Origin: Scytonema sp035967975
GTDB taxonomy: Bacteria; Cyanobacteriota; Cyanobacteriia; Cyanobacteriales; Nostocaceae
Length of the DNA: 64,000 bases
Assembly: GCA_035967975.1 (NCBI GenBank)
Contig: JAWQFQ010000012.1
Coordinates: 22,078-86,077, forward strand
Direction of reading: 5' to 3'
Each line of letters opens with the position of its first letter. The first letter of the stretch is position 1. The translations under genes and the position numbers were made by a program. The notes beneath the pieces are model-generated. The model was not told where the DNA came from. It did no database searches and saw only the letters and a list, made by a program, of their open reading frames with translations. Shown here in pieces: positions 17,538 through 25,983 of the stretch.

Positions 17538-18301
17538 CCTTTAGATTAGACTATCATAATAAAATTCTTACAGTTCTTGAATCTTTAGATTGTGAGATAC
17601 TGAGGAAGGGTTCTGCTTACTTTGGTGGTGGAACCCTTCTCGCTCTTGATTTTGAAGAATACCGATGGAGTAAGGACGTTGATTTTATTGCTTCTGTTGG
17701 TACAGAAGGATACAAATATCTGCGTACAGTAGTATTTGATGATGGACATGAAGCATTATTTCGTGATTTAAGTAAAATCCAACTAGGACGTAGTACAACA
17801 GACCAATATGGGATACGCATGATAGTTGCTGTAGGAGATGTGTTTGTTAAGACAGAAATCATTGCTGAAAGTCGTTTTCAGCTAGACCCACCGAGATATC
17901 CCCAATGGTCGCCTGTTCCGTGCTTAAGTCTAAATGATTGTTTTACTTCTAAACTACTGGCGAATTCTGACCGATATATGGATAACAGCGTAATATCCAG
18001 AGATTTAATTGATTTAGCGGTTCTCAGGTTACAATCTCCAATACCTCAACTATCAATTGATAAAGCTGAAAATGCTTACGAAGTTATGAGACCTTTAAAA
18101 AAAGCAATTGAACGCTTTCAGCAAAGACCAGATTACAGACAAACGTGTTTTGAGGGTCTACAAATTGATGAATCTCAGATATCCAAAATTATTGATGGTA
18201 TTGATTTGCTTTCTATGGATTTAGGTCTATCTCAGACTCAAAGGGTTTTTCGAGAACAGTATGATATATTTACGGATTTAGAAAAACAAGAAGATTCTTA
18301 G
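17534..18301 (+). CDS. AbiEii/AbiGii-family nucleotidyltransferase, putative toxin
   Basis: 255 residues. FGGGTLLAL followed by RWSKDVDFI gives the G-G-T and S-x-D-x-D nucleotidyltransferase signature. A second block KLLANSDRYMD..SRDLIDLAVL matches the K/D-R/D pattern of AbiEii/AbiGii-type toxins. Such proteins transfer nucleotides, in characterised cases to tRNA, and work in type IV toxin-antitoxin or abortive-infection pairs. It is coupled to the 78-residue gene by a 4-bp overlap. A housekeeping nucleotidyltransferase role is less likely given the accessory context. Confidence 0.8.
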   Translation: MTFRLDYHNKILTVLESLDCEILRKGSAYFGGGTLLALDFEEYRWSKDVDFIASVGTEGYKYLRTVVFDDGHEALFRDLSKIQLGRSTTDQYGIRMIVAVGDVFVKTEIIAESRFQLDPPRYPQWSPVPCLSLNDCFTSKLLANSDRYMDNSVISRDLIDLAVLRLQSPIPQLSIDKAENAYEVMRPLKKAIERFQQRPDYRQTCFEGLQIDESQISKIIDGIDLLSMDLGLSQTQRVFREQYDIFTDLEKQEDS

Positions 18302-18667
18302 GCGCTTTAGACAGAGAAAAATCAAAGGTAAAATCTGAAACTAAGGCACAGTTAGGGGTTTTGACGTTTAAGTTTCAGAAAACACCTAAAACATTGTTTT
18401 CAGGCTCAACAGAAACATAACAACATCAGTAAAAACACTGTTTAGTAATTTCCGTGAGCGCAAGGAAGTGGAAGGTGCGATCGCTTGCGAGAAGCCGACC
18501 CAATTTGAAGATAGAAAGATTTCTAAGAAATATATTCCCCATATTGTGGGTTGGGCGTCCTCGCTTGCCCCTGCTAACGGGCGAGACGCCCGTGCCACAA
18601 GAGATATTTGGAGAGTTTGCATTAGATGAAAAGGTTGAGGGTGGAGCGATCGCATAAAGGAAGCAAC
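18302..18667. other. Spacer with a GC-rich palindromic repeat
   Basis: No convincing gene. At 18553-18591 GGGCGTC..TCGC..GCCC pairs with GGGCGAGACGCCC around a CTGCTAAC loop. This is a strong hairpin of a type scattered in cyanobacterial genomes, and it may end transcription from both converging sides. A GCGATCGC-like site lies at ~18478. Confidence 0.5.
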
Positions 18668-19570
18668 CTACTTTTTGAGGCGTGATTTGAAAGTATTGCA
18701 TGGGCGTTGACGTAATTGATTTGTTTGTTGTCCAATCAAAACGCTCATCAAAACGATCGCAATCCCAATCAGTTGAATTGGCGTAAATGCTTGATGTAGT
18801 ACGACGAAGCCAATGAGGGTCGCGACGAGAGGACTCATCAACCCCAAATATGAAACAGCTGATGCTTTAAGTTTATCAATCCCCCGAAACCAAAGTGCAT
18901 AAGCAATTCCAGTACCGACTAAGCCCAGGTAAACGAAGCCTAATAGATTAGTTGTTGAGAGATGAGTGATTGGTCCTTCAATCACCAGGGCGATTGGTAG
19001 CAGCACCATTCCACCAACTGTTAACTGCCATGCTGTAAAGACAAGTAGAGAAACTGGACGTTTCCACCGTTTGACAAGTACTGTTCCTAGACCCATTGTT
19101 GCGGCTCCAGCGATCGCAGCAATAATGCCAACACTATCAAGGCGTGCAGTAGGACCGAGAACCAGCAATCCAACACCAACAAAGCCTGCGATCGCTGCGA
19201 CAATAGATAGCTTAGAGGGTTTTTCATTCAATACTACCCAGGAAAACAATACGACTAATAAAGGCTGGATTGCGCCAGCTGTTGCAGCAACGCCACCTGG
19301 AAGGCGATAAGCAGCTACAAATAATAGTGCTTGAAAGAGTCCGATATTGAGGCTACCTAGGAGCAAAATACGCCACCACCAAATACCCTTAGGCAGTTGT
19401 TTTAACCATGCGGTTAGCAAAATACCAATGGGCAACGAGCGCAAAGCAGCGACCAATAGCGGATGATTAGGCGGTAAGAGTTCAGTTGCTACAACATAAG
19501 TCGTTCCCCAGGTCATCGGGGCTACAGCAGTTAGCAGAATATCAGACAGGCGAACAGTAGCTGTCTTCAT
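18668..19570 (-). CDS. EamA/DMT-family exporter
   Basis: 300 residues, about ten hydrophobic segments in two EamA halves typical of drug/metabolite transporters (for example MTWGTTYVVATELLPP at the first helix, and AYRLPGGVAATAGAIQPLLV). The C-terminal tail is basic, as usual for these inner-membrane proteins. The substrate cannot be deduced; amino acids, purines or drugs are typical of the family. It is transcribed divergently from a MarR regulator across a spacer with three palindromic sites, so it is probably repressed by that protein. Confidence 0.9.
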   Translation of the reverse strand: MKTATVRLSDILLTAVAPMTWGTTYVVATELLPPNHPLLVAALRSLPIGILLTAWLKQLPKGIWWWRILLLGSLNIGLFQALLFVAAYRLPGGVAATAGAIQPLLVVLFSWVVLNEKPSKLSIVAAIAGFVGVGLLVLGPTARLDSVGIIAAIAGAATMGLGTVLVKRWKRPVSLLVFTAWQLTVGGMVLLPIALVIEGPITHLSTTNLLGFVYLGLVGTGIAYALWFRGIDKLKASAVSYLGLMSPLVATLIGFVVLHQAFTPIQLIGIAIVLMSVLIGQQTNQLRQRPCNTFKSRLKK

Positions 19571-19576
19571 AGTATT

Positions 19577-19635
19577 TATCTTGATGTTAAGATACTTGAT
19601 ATTAAGATTCTAGCAATTATCTTGATGTTAAGATA
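19577..19635. promoter_or_regulatory. Cluster of MarR-type operators
   Basis: TATCTTGATGTTAAGATA occurs twice, at 19577-19594 and 19618-19635, with perfect TATCTT/AAGATA arms. A related CTTGATATTAAG lies between them at 19595-19606, and GACATCAAGAT follows at about 19639. The spacer is shared by the DMT exporter gene and the marR gene, so both are likely controlled by dimers of the MarR protein. Confidence 0.75.
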
Positions 19636-19670
19636 GTGGACATCAAGATTTTTAGGTGGGTAGCATTTTA

Positions 19671-20162
19671 ATGAATGGCGATCCAGTCGATGCGATTTTG
19701 GCTCAATGGCAGAGAGAGCGCCCTGACTTAGATGTGTCTCCAATGGGTATCATTGGAAGGATGACGCGATTATCTAAACATTTAGAACGTGGGATTCAAC
19801 AAACGTTTTCAGACTTTGGCTTGAATGTTGGAGAATTTGATGTGTTGGCTACTTTGCGTCGGTCTGGTCAACCGTACCAGCTTTCACCGACTGACCTATT
19901 TAACACCTTGATGGTTTCTTCGGGTACAATGACCCATCGTATTGATCGCCTAGAACAAGCTGACCTAGTCAAGCGCATTCCCGATCCAAGCGATCGTCGA
20001 GGAACACTAATTGAATTGACCAATAAAGGTTTCAATGTGATTGAAAAAGCTGTTGAGGCTCATGTTGCTAATGAGCATCGTCTCCTTAGCGTTTTAGAAG
20101 AAGCGGAACGTAAAATTCTTGCTCAATTGCTGCGTAAGCTTTTAATTTCGTTTGAGGAGTAG
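19671..20162 (+). CDS. MarR-family transcriptional regulator
   Basis: 163 residues from the ATG at 19671, with AGGTGG upstream; an in-frame GTG at 19656 would add five residues. The winged helix-turn-helix is clear: VGEFDVLATLRRSG, then LFNTLMVSSGTMTHRIDRLE (recognition helix) and the wing DPSDRRGTLIELT. MarR proteins act as dimers that release DNA on ligand binding. It is divergent from the exporter gene, with palindromic sites between, which predicts self-regulation and exporter control. Confidence 0.9.
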   Translation: MNGDPVDAILAQWQRERPDLDVSPMGIIGRMTRLSKHLERGIQQTFSDFGLNVGEFDVLATLRRSGQPYQLSPTDLFNTLMVSSGTMTHRIDRLEQADLVKRIPDPSDRRGTLIELTNKGFNVIEKAVEAHVANEHRLLSVLEEAERKILAQLLRKLLISFEE

Positions 20163-20210
20163 CGGGAGACTTGTCAGTATAATTTGACAAGTAAACATGA
20201 TGTCTAATAA

Positions 20211-21251
20211 TTATCCTTGCAGAGATAAATCCATGAAATTTGCCAGTTTGTAAACTATACGCGCACCAACATTGCCATCCCATTCAGCATCGCCAACTTC
20301 ACAGACATCAAAACCAATAATTTTTCGACCACTTTTGACTAATTCACGGAACAGCATATACGCCTGCTCCAACTCCAGCCCACCAGGAACGGGAGTCCCT
20401 GTACTAGAACAGAGTTTTGGATCTAAACCATCGACATCAAAACTGATATAAACATATTCAGGTAAATGACTAATAACATCTCGACAAAGATTAATCCAAG
20501 TCATTCCAGAGTAAAGTTCTTGTTTAATGACTGGGTCGTAATAAGCAACAATTCGACCATGAGACTGGTTAATCATTTGCACTTCATCATGGCAAATATC
20601 ACGCAACCCAACTTGCACTAACTTAGAAATTTGCGGCAACTTCATGGCATTGAACATAATAGATGCATGAGAGAACTCAAATCCTTCGTAGGAATCCCTT
20701 AGATCTGCATGTGCATCTATATGTAAAATTCCATAATTGGTGTAGCGATTTGCTAACGCTTGATAATAGCCTAAAGGTATGCTATGATCGCCTCCAATTA
20801 CCGCAACTCTTTTACCTTTTTCAAATGCTTCTTGACACTGCTCACACAGCCATTGGTTCACTTGTCCGCAAGCTTGATTAATTTCTGCCAACACAGGTGT
20901 TAAGTCTGGTGTATCTGTCAGTGGTTTGCCTTGCTCCAGTCGTTCGATAATGTTTCCGGCTAAAGTCCGATAATATTTGCTCTTTTCTAGAAGATCCTGC
21001 GGAATTGCTACCATAAAAATTCCCTGTTTCCATCCATCCGGATTATCAAAATCGAACAAATCCAGTTGTAGTGAAGCTTCTAGGACTCTTTGTGGTCCGT
21101 TAGCGGTACCTGTACCATAGGAAACCGTGACTTCCCAGGGAACGCCCAAGACAATCAAGTTAGCAGACTCGTAATCAAATGGCAAACCTAAAAAATTACC
21201 ATTTCTTTGACCTATACCACTAGGGTTGTAGTTTTGAAGTTGGTTAGTCAT
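20211..21251 (-). CDS. Ureohydrolase-family enzyme (agmatinase or relative)
   Basis: 346 residues with all arginase/agmatinase metal-binding motifs: GGDHS (H156), DAHAD (D179, H181, D183) and FDVDGLDP (D272, D274). Family members use two Mn (or Ni) ions to hydrolyse a guanidinium group, releasing urea, commonly from agmatine in polyamine synthesis. The ~50-residue insert before GGDHS makes it longer than the common ~300-residue agmatinase. Cyanobacterial relatives include a guanidine hydrolase, so substrate should not be assumed. The gene is monocistronic and convergent with marR. Confidence 0.85.
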   Translation of the reverse strand: MTNQLQNYNPSGIGQRNGNFLGLPFDYESANLIVLGVPWEVTVSYGTGTANGPQRVLEASLQLDLFDFDNPDGWKQGIFMVAIPQDLLEKSKYYRTLAGNIIERLEQGKPLTDTPDLTPVLAEINQACGQVNQWLCEQCQEAFEKGKRVAVIGGDHSIPLGYYQALANRYTNYGILHIDAHADLRDSYEGFEFSHASIMFNAMKLPQISKLVQVGLRDICHDEVQMINQSHGRIVAYYDPVIKQELYSGMTWINLCRDVISHLPEYVYISFDVDGLDPKLCSSTGTPVPGGLELEQAYMLFRELVKSGRKIIGFDVCEVGDAEWDGNVGARIVYKLANFMDLSLQG

Positions 21252-21594
21252 TGATTCTTTGGATATACGTAGGTAAATGAAACACCGCTTGGCGACAACT
21301 GTTATGGTAACGCAGTTAAAAAGTTAGGGGTGAAGAGTTGTTATATCATTGGATAGACGACATAGTACCCTATCCTTTTTATGTTTTATGGGGAATTGCG
21401 ATCGCAATTTCTATTAATATAAATGTGTTCTTAGTACTTGTTAAGTCGTATTCGTTATGAGTATGATTAATAAGAGACGAATATTGAGTTGTATTTCAAG
21501 ATGGTTCGTGTATGAGCAAAAAGCTGATAGTTGATTGCTCAGTGTTAATGAGACAGCGATGACATAGATTATACAATCAAGGAGAGCCAAACTC
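21252..21594. other. Divergent promoter spacer
   Basis: 343 bp between the ureohydrolase gene (leftward) and the peroxiredoxin-glutaredoxin gene (rightward). It contains a GCGATCGC HIP1 site near 21398 and an AAGGAG ribosome-binding site 11 bp before the ATG at 21595. I see no gene or clear operator. Confidence 0.4.
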
Positions 21595-22329
21595 ATGTTA
21601 CCAAACAAAGAAGGACAAAGAGTTCCCAATGTTGTCTTCCGAGTACGTAAAGACAGTAACTGGGAGGATGTAACAACCAAAGATTTGTTTGAAGATAAAA
21701 CTGTGATCGTTTTTGCTTTACCAGGAGCATTTACCCCCACTTGCTCATCCACTCATGTTCCTGGATACAACCAATTGGCAAGAATTTTCAAGGAAAATGG
21801 TGTCGATGACATAGTCTGTATATCCGTCAACGATGCTTTTGTGATGAATGAATGGGCAAAAGACCAACAGGCGCAGAATATAACTTTTATACCTGATGGC
21901 AATGGGGAATTTTCGCAAGGCATGGGAATGCTTGTGGACAAATCAGATTTAGGGTTTGGCAAGCGGTCTTGGCGCTATTCCATGCTCGTGAAAGATGGCG
22001 TGATTGAAAAAATGTTCATTGAGCCAGAGAAACCGGGCGACCCTTTTGAGGTTTCTGACGCAGAAACCATGCTTAACTACATCAATCCCCAAGCAGGTAA
22101 GCCTAGATTGGTTTCCCTATTCACAAGAGCGGGTTGTCCCTACTGTGCTCGTGCTAAATCTATGCTATTAGAACGAGGCATCGACTACGAAGAAATTGTT
22201 TTGGGTAGAGAAGTCACACCTCGCACGTTACAAGCTGTCACAGGTGCATCAACCGTTCCCCAAGTATTTATTGATGGCAAACTGATTGGCGGTTCAGAAG
22301 CACTTGCAGAGCATCTGAACGCTGGCTAA
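21595..22329 (+). CDS. Peroxiredoxin-glutaredoxin hybrid
   Basis: 244 residues. Residues 1-~160 are a Prx5-type peroxiredoxin with peroxidatic Cys50 in GAFTPTCSSTHVPGY. Residues ~168-244 are a glutaredoxin with the C181-P-Y-C184 active site and the TVPQVFIDG cis-proline region. Such fusions reduce peroxides using glutathione through the built-in glutaredoxin. It appears to be monocistronic. The last 117 bp of the gene recur, slightly diverged, at 25160-25276 beyond the beta-helix gene. Confidence 0.93.
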   Translation: MLPNKEGQRVPNVVFRVRKDSNWEDVTTKDLFEDKTVIVFALPGAFTPTCSSTHVPGYNQLARIFKENGVDDIVCISVNDAFVMNEWAKDQQAQNITFIPDGNGEFSQGMGMLVDKSDLGFGKRSWRYSMLVKDGVIEKMFIEPEKPGDPFEVSDAETMLNYINPQAGKPRLVSLFTRAGCPYCARAKSMLLERGIDYEEIVLGREVTPRTLQAVTGASTVPQVFIDGKLIGGSEALAEHLNAG

Positions 22330-22942
22330 CGCTCCACGAAGACAAAAAGTAGAGCGCGAAATTTCGCGTCTCTACAAACGTGTACGCCAAATTTCCTTTG
22401 TAAGAGATTTATAGCGGTTTTCATAGATGTAAAGGTATTACCAATTGTCGGGGGGTTGAGCAAAGCCCTTCTTGTAAGGTATTTTGTAAAATACATTGAC
22501 GGTTTTACCATCGTGGATTAGCATATTTACATACTTTGTATAATCTACTTCAAAGAAGTCAACACTTTTTATGAATCCCTTGCAAGGTAAGAAAATGGCA
22601 AATTAAAGCTTTGAGGTAACTCACTTTGTATTTACGTACCTCAAAAATACGTAAAATCTCGTAGAACAAAATGAATGCTTAAATACTATAATGCTTAACA
22701 GCATTCAATGCATTTTATCTCTCCTGGAAGAATATGTTTCCAGTTCTAGTGTGCAGAAACTATTAGGAGTGGAGATTGTCTTGAATTCTCGAAAAGATGA
22801 TACACTTTTGTACTTAAAGAGGGATAGTATTATCATTGCTGGCGTAAATACCTGTACTGACACACCATGACAGTATTTAGCGCAATGGTCTAAAGAGTAG
22901 CTTCAGGTGCTCTACCAACTGACGTTACTCAAAGGATGACTC
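22330..22942. other. Spacer before the beta-helix gene
   Basis: 613 bp, AT-rich. It contains a possible 59-residue ORF (22691-22870) and, on the minus strand at 22898-22926, a short tRNA-D-arm-like string. Otherwise no recognisable feature. A ribosome-binding site AAAGGAT precedes the next gene. Confidence 0.4.
22691..22870 (+). CDS. Possible small protein, 59 residues
   Basis: An ATG-to-TGA frame starting MLNSIQCILSLLEEYV and ending VNTCTDTP. It could form an N-terminal amphipathic helix followed by a short strand region. There is no clear ribosome-binding site and I recognise no family. It lies between the peroxiredoxin-glutaredoxin and beta-helix genes. It may be chance, or the remnant of a gene broken by the local duplication. 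Confidence 0.25.
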   Translation: MLNSIQCILSLLEEYVSSSSVQKLLGVEIVLNSRKDDTLLYLKRDSIIIAGVNTCTDTP

Positions 22943-25066
22943 ATGGCTATTGTTACAGTTACCAATACCTTAGACAGTGGAGCAGGTTCTTTAAGAGAGA
23001 TACTCACTAATGCTCAATCAGGAGACACTGTTAAGTTTGCTTCCAGTCTTGCTAACAAAAAAATCACGCTTACCAGCGGCGAAATCAAGATTCTCAAGGA
23101 AGTAAACATTAATAATTCCGATGCACCCAATTTAACTATTAGTGGCAACTATCAAAGTCGCATCTTTAATATCGGAAACAGACAGAACCGCATTAACGTA
23201 ACTATCAAGAATTTAACGTTCGCAGATGGTCGGGCAATTGCCGGAACAGTTGATGACAAAAATATTGCTGGTGGTGGTGCCATCCGAATTCACGACTTCA
23301 GCGATCTCGTAGTTGAAAATAGCACCTTTAACAACAATGTTGCGGAACGGGGGGGAGCAATTCATGTCAACTATGGTGGTTCCTTAACCGTAAGTGACAG
23401 CATATTTGATGGTAATGATGGCTCCATTGCTGATGATGGCTTTAGTGGAGGAGCGATCGCTACACATGGCTCTGGTGGTGAACCTGGTTTCGATCCGGGA
23501 AATGGCTTCCTTCAAATTGAAGACAGTCAGTTTACCAATAATAAAGGCGTTGCAGGTGGAGCTGTTTACAGCCTGCTTGGTCCTTTAACCATTGAAAATT
23601 CTGTTTTTAAAGATAATGAGAGCACGGGAGACGGTGGCGCAATATTTACTGACGGAGCCAACAGCGCACCAAGAAATGGAAAAGGCGGTCAGATCATTAT
23701 CCGCAATACTGTTGTTGAAAACAATAAAGCTAAAGGTCAAGGTGGTGGTCTGTTCTTATGGACTTACAACCCTGATGAAGTCCTGATAGAAGGCAGCAGG
23801 ATTGTTGATAACTCAACTACCTTCGGAGGAATTTATAATGACTCCAAAGCTGGCGGTGTGCGGGTTGCCAACGGCAAATTAACCATTCGTAATTCCACAA
23901 TTGCTAACAATACGACTGACAAGCAAGGTGGAGGACTTTGGGTCGATAGTCCCCTTGGCGTTACCATTGACAATTCTACTTTTTCAGGTAACAAAGCAAA
24001 ACTAGATCAAGGTGGAGCTATTACCTTCAATACACCAGATGGAACTCCGGTTAAGATCACAAATACCACTTTCGCTAACAACTCCACTGGACGAGATGCT
24101 GGAGCAATTTGGTCGCACGGGGGAAATAGTGATGACATTACCCTGATCAATACCATCTTTGCTGGTAACACTGCAGCCGTTACAAAACAAGGTAACACAA
24201 ATTTTCAGTTGAAAGATGGCGGTGGTAACTTTGTTGAAAACATTGTAGGCGAAAGAGGACCTAAGGTTACAGCAACCGCTACTTATGTAGATGACCTCAA
24301 GCTCAGTGATACTTTAGAACTGATAGGAGATGACCTCATGTACACTCTTGAAAGCGACAGTCCCGCTATCAATGCTGGAATCAAGAATGGGGCTCCTACA
24401 ATAGACCAACGCAATGTTGCCAGAGACAGTCAACCTGATGCAGGTGCGTTTGAAGTTGTCTCCACTACCTCAAGTCCCAGCCCTGCTACTCCTCAACAGC
24501 CTCCTACATCTGGAAATAGCACAATAGACGACAATGAAATTATCACTCCTGTAGATAGTCCTATTACTTTTGACAAGCCACTGATTGACTTGCGTAAGAT
24601 AGACCTCAATCAAGATGGTCAAGTCGATAGTAAAGTCTCAACTGTTTTTGAGAACATCCGTAGCAATTCTCGTCTTCAAGTCTCTGTGGGGTTCTATAAA
24701 GTAGCTAATGAAGATGGAGCAGTTGTTAATCCTGATACTCGGAAACTCGTTAGTCCGGATGAGGAAGGTTATATTCAAGCAGTATCAAAACAACGAATCT
24801 GGGATATACATTTGCATCAAGGTCGTAGCAACTTAATTACTGAACTTGAAGGCGGGGCATTATATGCACCATTCTTGATCACCAGAGAGCAAGTTCCCGG
24901 TTTGCAAAGATTTCCAGTATACTTCAACTATGGTACTGCAAATTCTGACAAAGCAAGTCACATTAAGCTACTAGGTAACAATCAGTTTGGATTTGAAGAT
25001 GCATTTGGTGGAGGGGATCAAAGCTTTAATGACTTTACATTTACAGTCAAGCTAGAAAGGGCTTAG
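22943..25066 (+). CDS. Beta-helix repeat surface protein with DUF4114-like C-terminus
   Basis: 707 residues. Residues ~1-505 are a right-handed parallel beta-helix of the polymorphic-membrane-protein type with repeated GGA(I/V) and NSTF/NN blocks (AERGGAIHVNYGG, NKGVAGGAVYSL, DKQGGGLWVDS). A Pro/Ser/Thr linker follows (~510-535). Residues ~545-707 resemble DUF4114: DLNQDGQVD, then FGFEDAFGGGDQSFNDFTF. No classical signal peptide is visible, so export could be by a type I-like or other route, as suggested for similar cyanobacterial proteins. Likely an extracellular adhesin or matrix protein. It lies between two copies of a glutaredoxin 3' end. Confidence 0.85.
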   Translation: MAIVTVTNTLDSGAGSLREILTNAQSGDTVKFASSLANKKITLTSGEIKILKEVNINNSDAPNLTISGNYQSRIFNIGNRQNRINVTIKNLTFADGRAIAGTVDDKNIAGGGAIRIHDFSDLVVENSTFNNNVAERGGAIHVNYGGSLTVSDSIFDGNDGSIADDGFSGGAIATHGSGGEPGFDPGNGFLQIEDSQFTNNKGVAGGAVYSLLGPLTIENSVFKDNESTGDGGAIFTDGANSAPRNGKGGQIIIRNTVVENNKAKGQGGGLFLWTYNPDEVLIEGSRIVDNSTTFGGIYNDSKAGGVRVANGKLTIRNSTIANNTTDKQGGGLWVDSPLGVTIDNSTFSGNKAKLDQGGAITFNTPDGTPVKITNTTFANNSTGRDAGAIWSHGGNSDDITLINTIFAGNTAAVTKQGNTNFQLKDGGGNFVENIVGERGPKVTATATYVDDLKLSDTLELIGDDLMYTLESDSPAINAGIKNGAPTIDQRNVARDSQPDAGAFEVVSTTSSPSPATPQQPPTSGNSTIDDNEIITPVDSPITFDKPLIDLRKIDLNQDGQVDSKVSTVFENIRSNSRLQVSVGFYKVANEDGAVVNPDTRKLVSPDEEGYIQAVSKQRIWDIHLHQGRSNLITELEGGALYAPFLITREQVPGLQRFPVYFNYGTANSDKASHIKLLGNNQFGFEDAFGGGDQSFNDFTFTVKLERA

Positions 25067-25159
25067 TTACAAGCAATTTTCAGGTAAATAGATTGCAGTT
25101 ATAAAGGCGTTGGGCAAAGGTGTTCTCGTAAAATTCGGACCTTTGCCTTTACAAAGGAT

Positions 25160-25276
25160 GTTACACCTCGCACGTTACAAGCGGTCACGAGTGCATCAAC
25201 CGTTCCCCAAGTATTTATTGATGGCAAACTGATTGGCGGTTCGGAAGCACTTGCAGAGCATCTGAATGCAGTTTAG
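25160..25276 (+). pseudogene. Duplicated glutaredoxin 3' end
   Basis: 117 bp matching 22213-22329 with about ten differences, most of them synonymous. It encodes VTPRTLQAVTSASTVPQ and the GKLIGGSEALAEHLNA end and keeps a stop codon. The CPYC active site and the whole peroxiredoxin part are missing, so it is a fragment. It places a direct repeat on both sides of the beta-helix gene. Confidence 0.9.
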
Positions 25277-25284
25277 ATAATGTA

Positions 25285-25860
25285 GGGATGAGCGGTCCTC
25301 CCTGAGGGAGACCTCCAGCTAATGTCAGTAAAGAAAAAAAGAAACAAGATTTAGAAGCTGAGAAGATTCGTAATTGTATTGAAGGAAAATTCGGACAAGC
25401 TAAGAGAAGATTTAGTCTGGGTAGAGTCATTCGTGATAGGTTAAGGTCATAAACAATTTGTCAATAAGCAATAGTGCTGAAAATTTAGCCGAAAATACAG
25501 TTTGAAAACACTATTTTCGCTCCGGCGATCGCTTAAGATTTAGACCGATCATTTTTTCAAAGGCTGAAAAATCAGTACAAACGTGAATTAAATACCTCGT
25601 ATTTGGTTTAATTCTCAGGATAATTACGAATTGACAAAAGTAATTTAGTCTTAACCTGTCACGAATGGGGTAGAGTGATGGCGAAGCTTGTTAATACTTC
25701 TGAAACCGCAATTGCTATGACTTTTTTAGTTATGAATCTTTCCACTCATCTCTCACGGCTGTTTTATGCTTTTTTATGTCTATTTTTGAAAACAAAACCT
25801 TTTTTCTCGTTTTCTATCATTCAAAATTATAGCTTGCTGAAAAATAATATAGGCTTATAA
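25285..25860 (+). pseudogene. IS5-type transposase C-terminal remnant, split by a MITE
   Basis: Reading 25291-25427 gives SGPP-stop-GRPPANVSKEKKKQ, then IRNCIEGKFGQAKRRFSLGR. Removing 25428-25667 and one copy of GGGTAGAGT lets the frame continue as RVMAKLVNTSETAIAMTFLV and NLSTHLSRLFYAF. This is the C-terminal block of IS5-family transposases as I know it (E-GKFGQ-KR near the last catalytic Glu). The N-terminal two catalytic Asp regions are absent and an internal stop is present, so it is dead. It abuts the duplicated glutaredoxin fragment. Confidence 0.85.
25428..25667. mobile_element. 240-bp MITE with 18-bp inverted ends and 9-bp target duplication
   Basis: The ends are CATTCGTGATAGGTTAAG and CTTAACCTGTCACGAATG, inverted with a single mismatch. 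They are flanked by GGGTAGAGT at 25419-25427 and 25668-25676. Excision in silico restores the transposase reading frame exactly. It has no coding capacity and contains a GCGATCGC site. Therefore it is a non-autonomous element mobilised in trans by an unseen transposase. Confidence 0.9.
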
Positions 25861-25862
25861 GT

Positions 25863-25983
25863 CAATACGGTTCAGTTAAGGAATACAGTTGAGACTGTTC
25901 TCAATAAGAGTACCAAGACTTACGGAGGAATAAGGTTTCTGGCACTTCAACTTTCGTCATCCATCACTAACTGAACCGTATTG
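25863..25983. mobile_element. 121-bp MITE with 16-bp perfect inverted ends
   Basis: CAATACGGTTCAGTTA (25863-25878) is perfectly inverted as TAACTGAACCGTATTG (25968-25983). It is flanked by GCTTATAAGT at 25853-25862 and 25984-25993, a likely 10-bp target duplication. The ends share CAATACGGTT with the element at 354-508. The left target copy includes the stop codon region of the transposase remnant. Confidence 0.88.

Noticed and set aside
18386..18701. Overlapping minus-strand frames of about 90 codons
   Set aside because: They run through the GC-rich palindrome and the end of the exporter gene and have no start signals.
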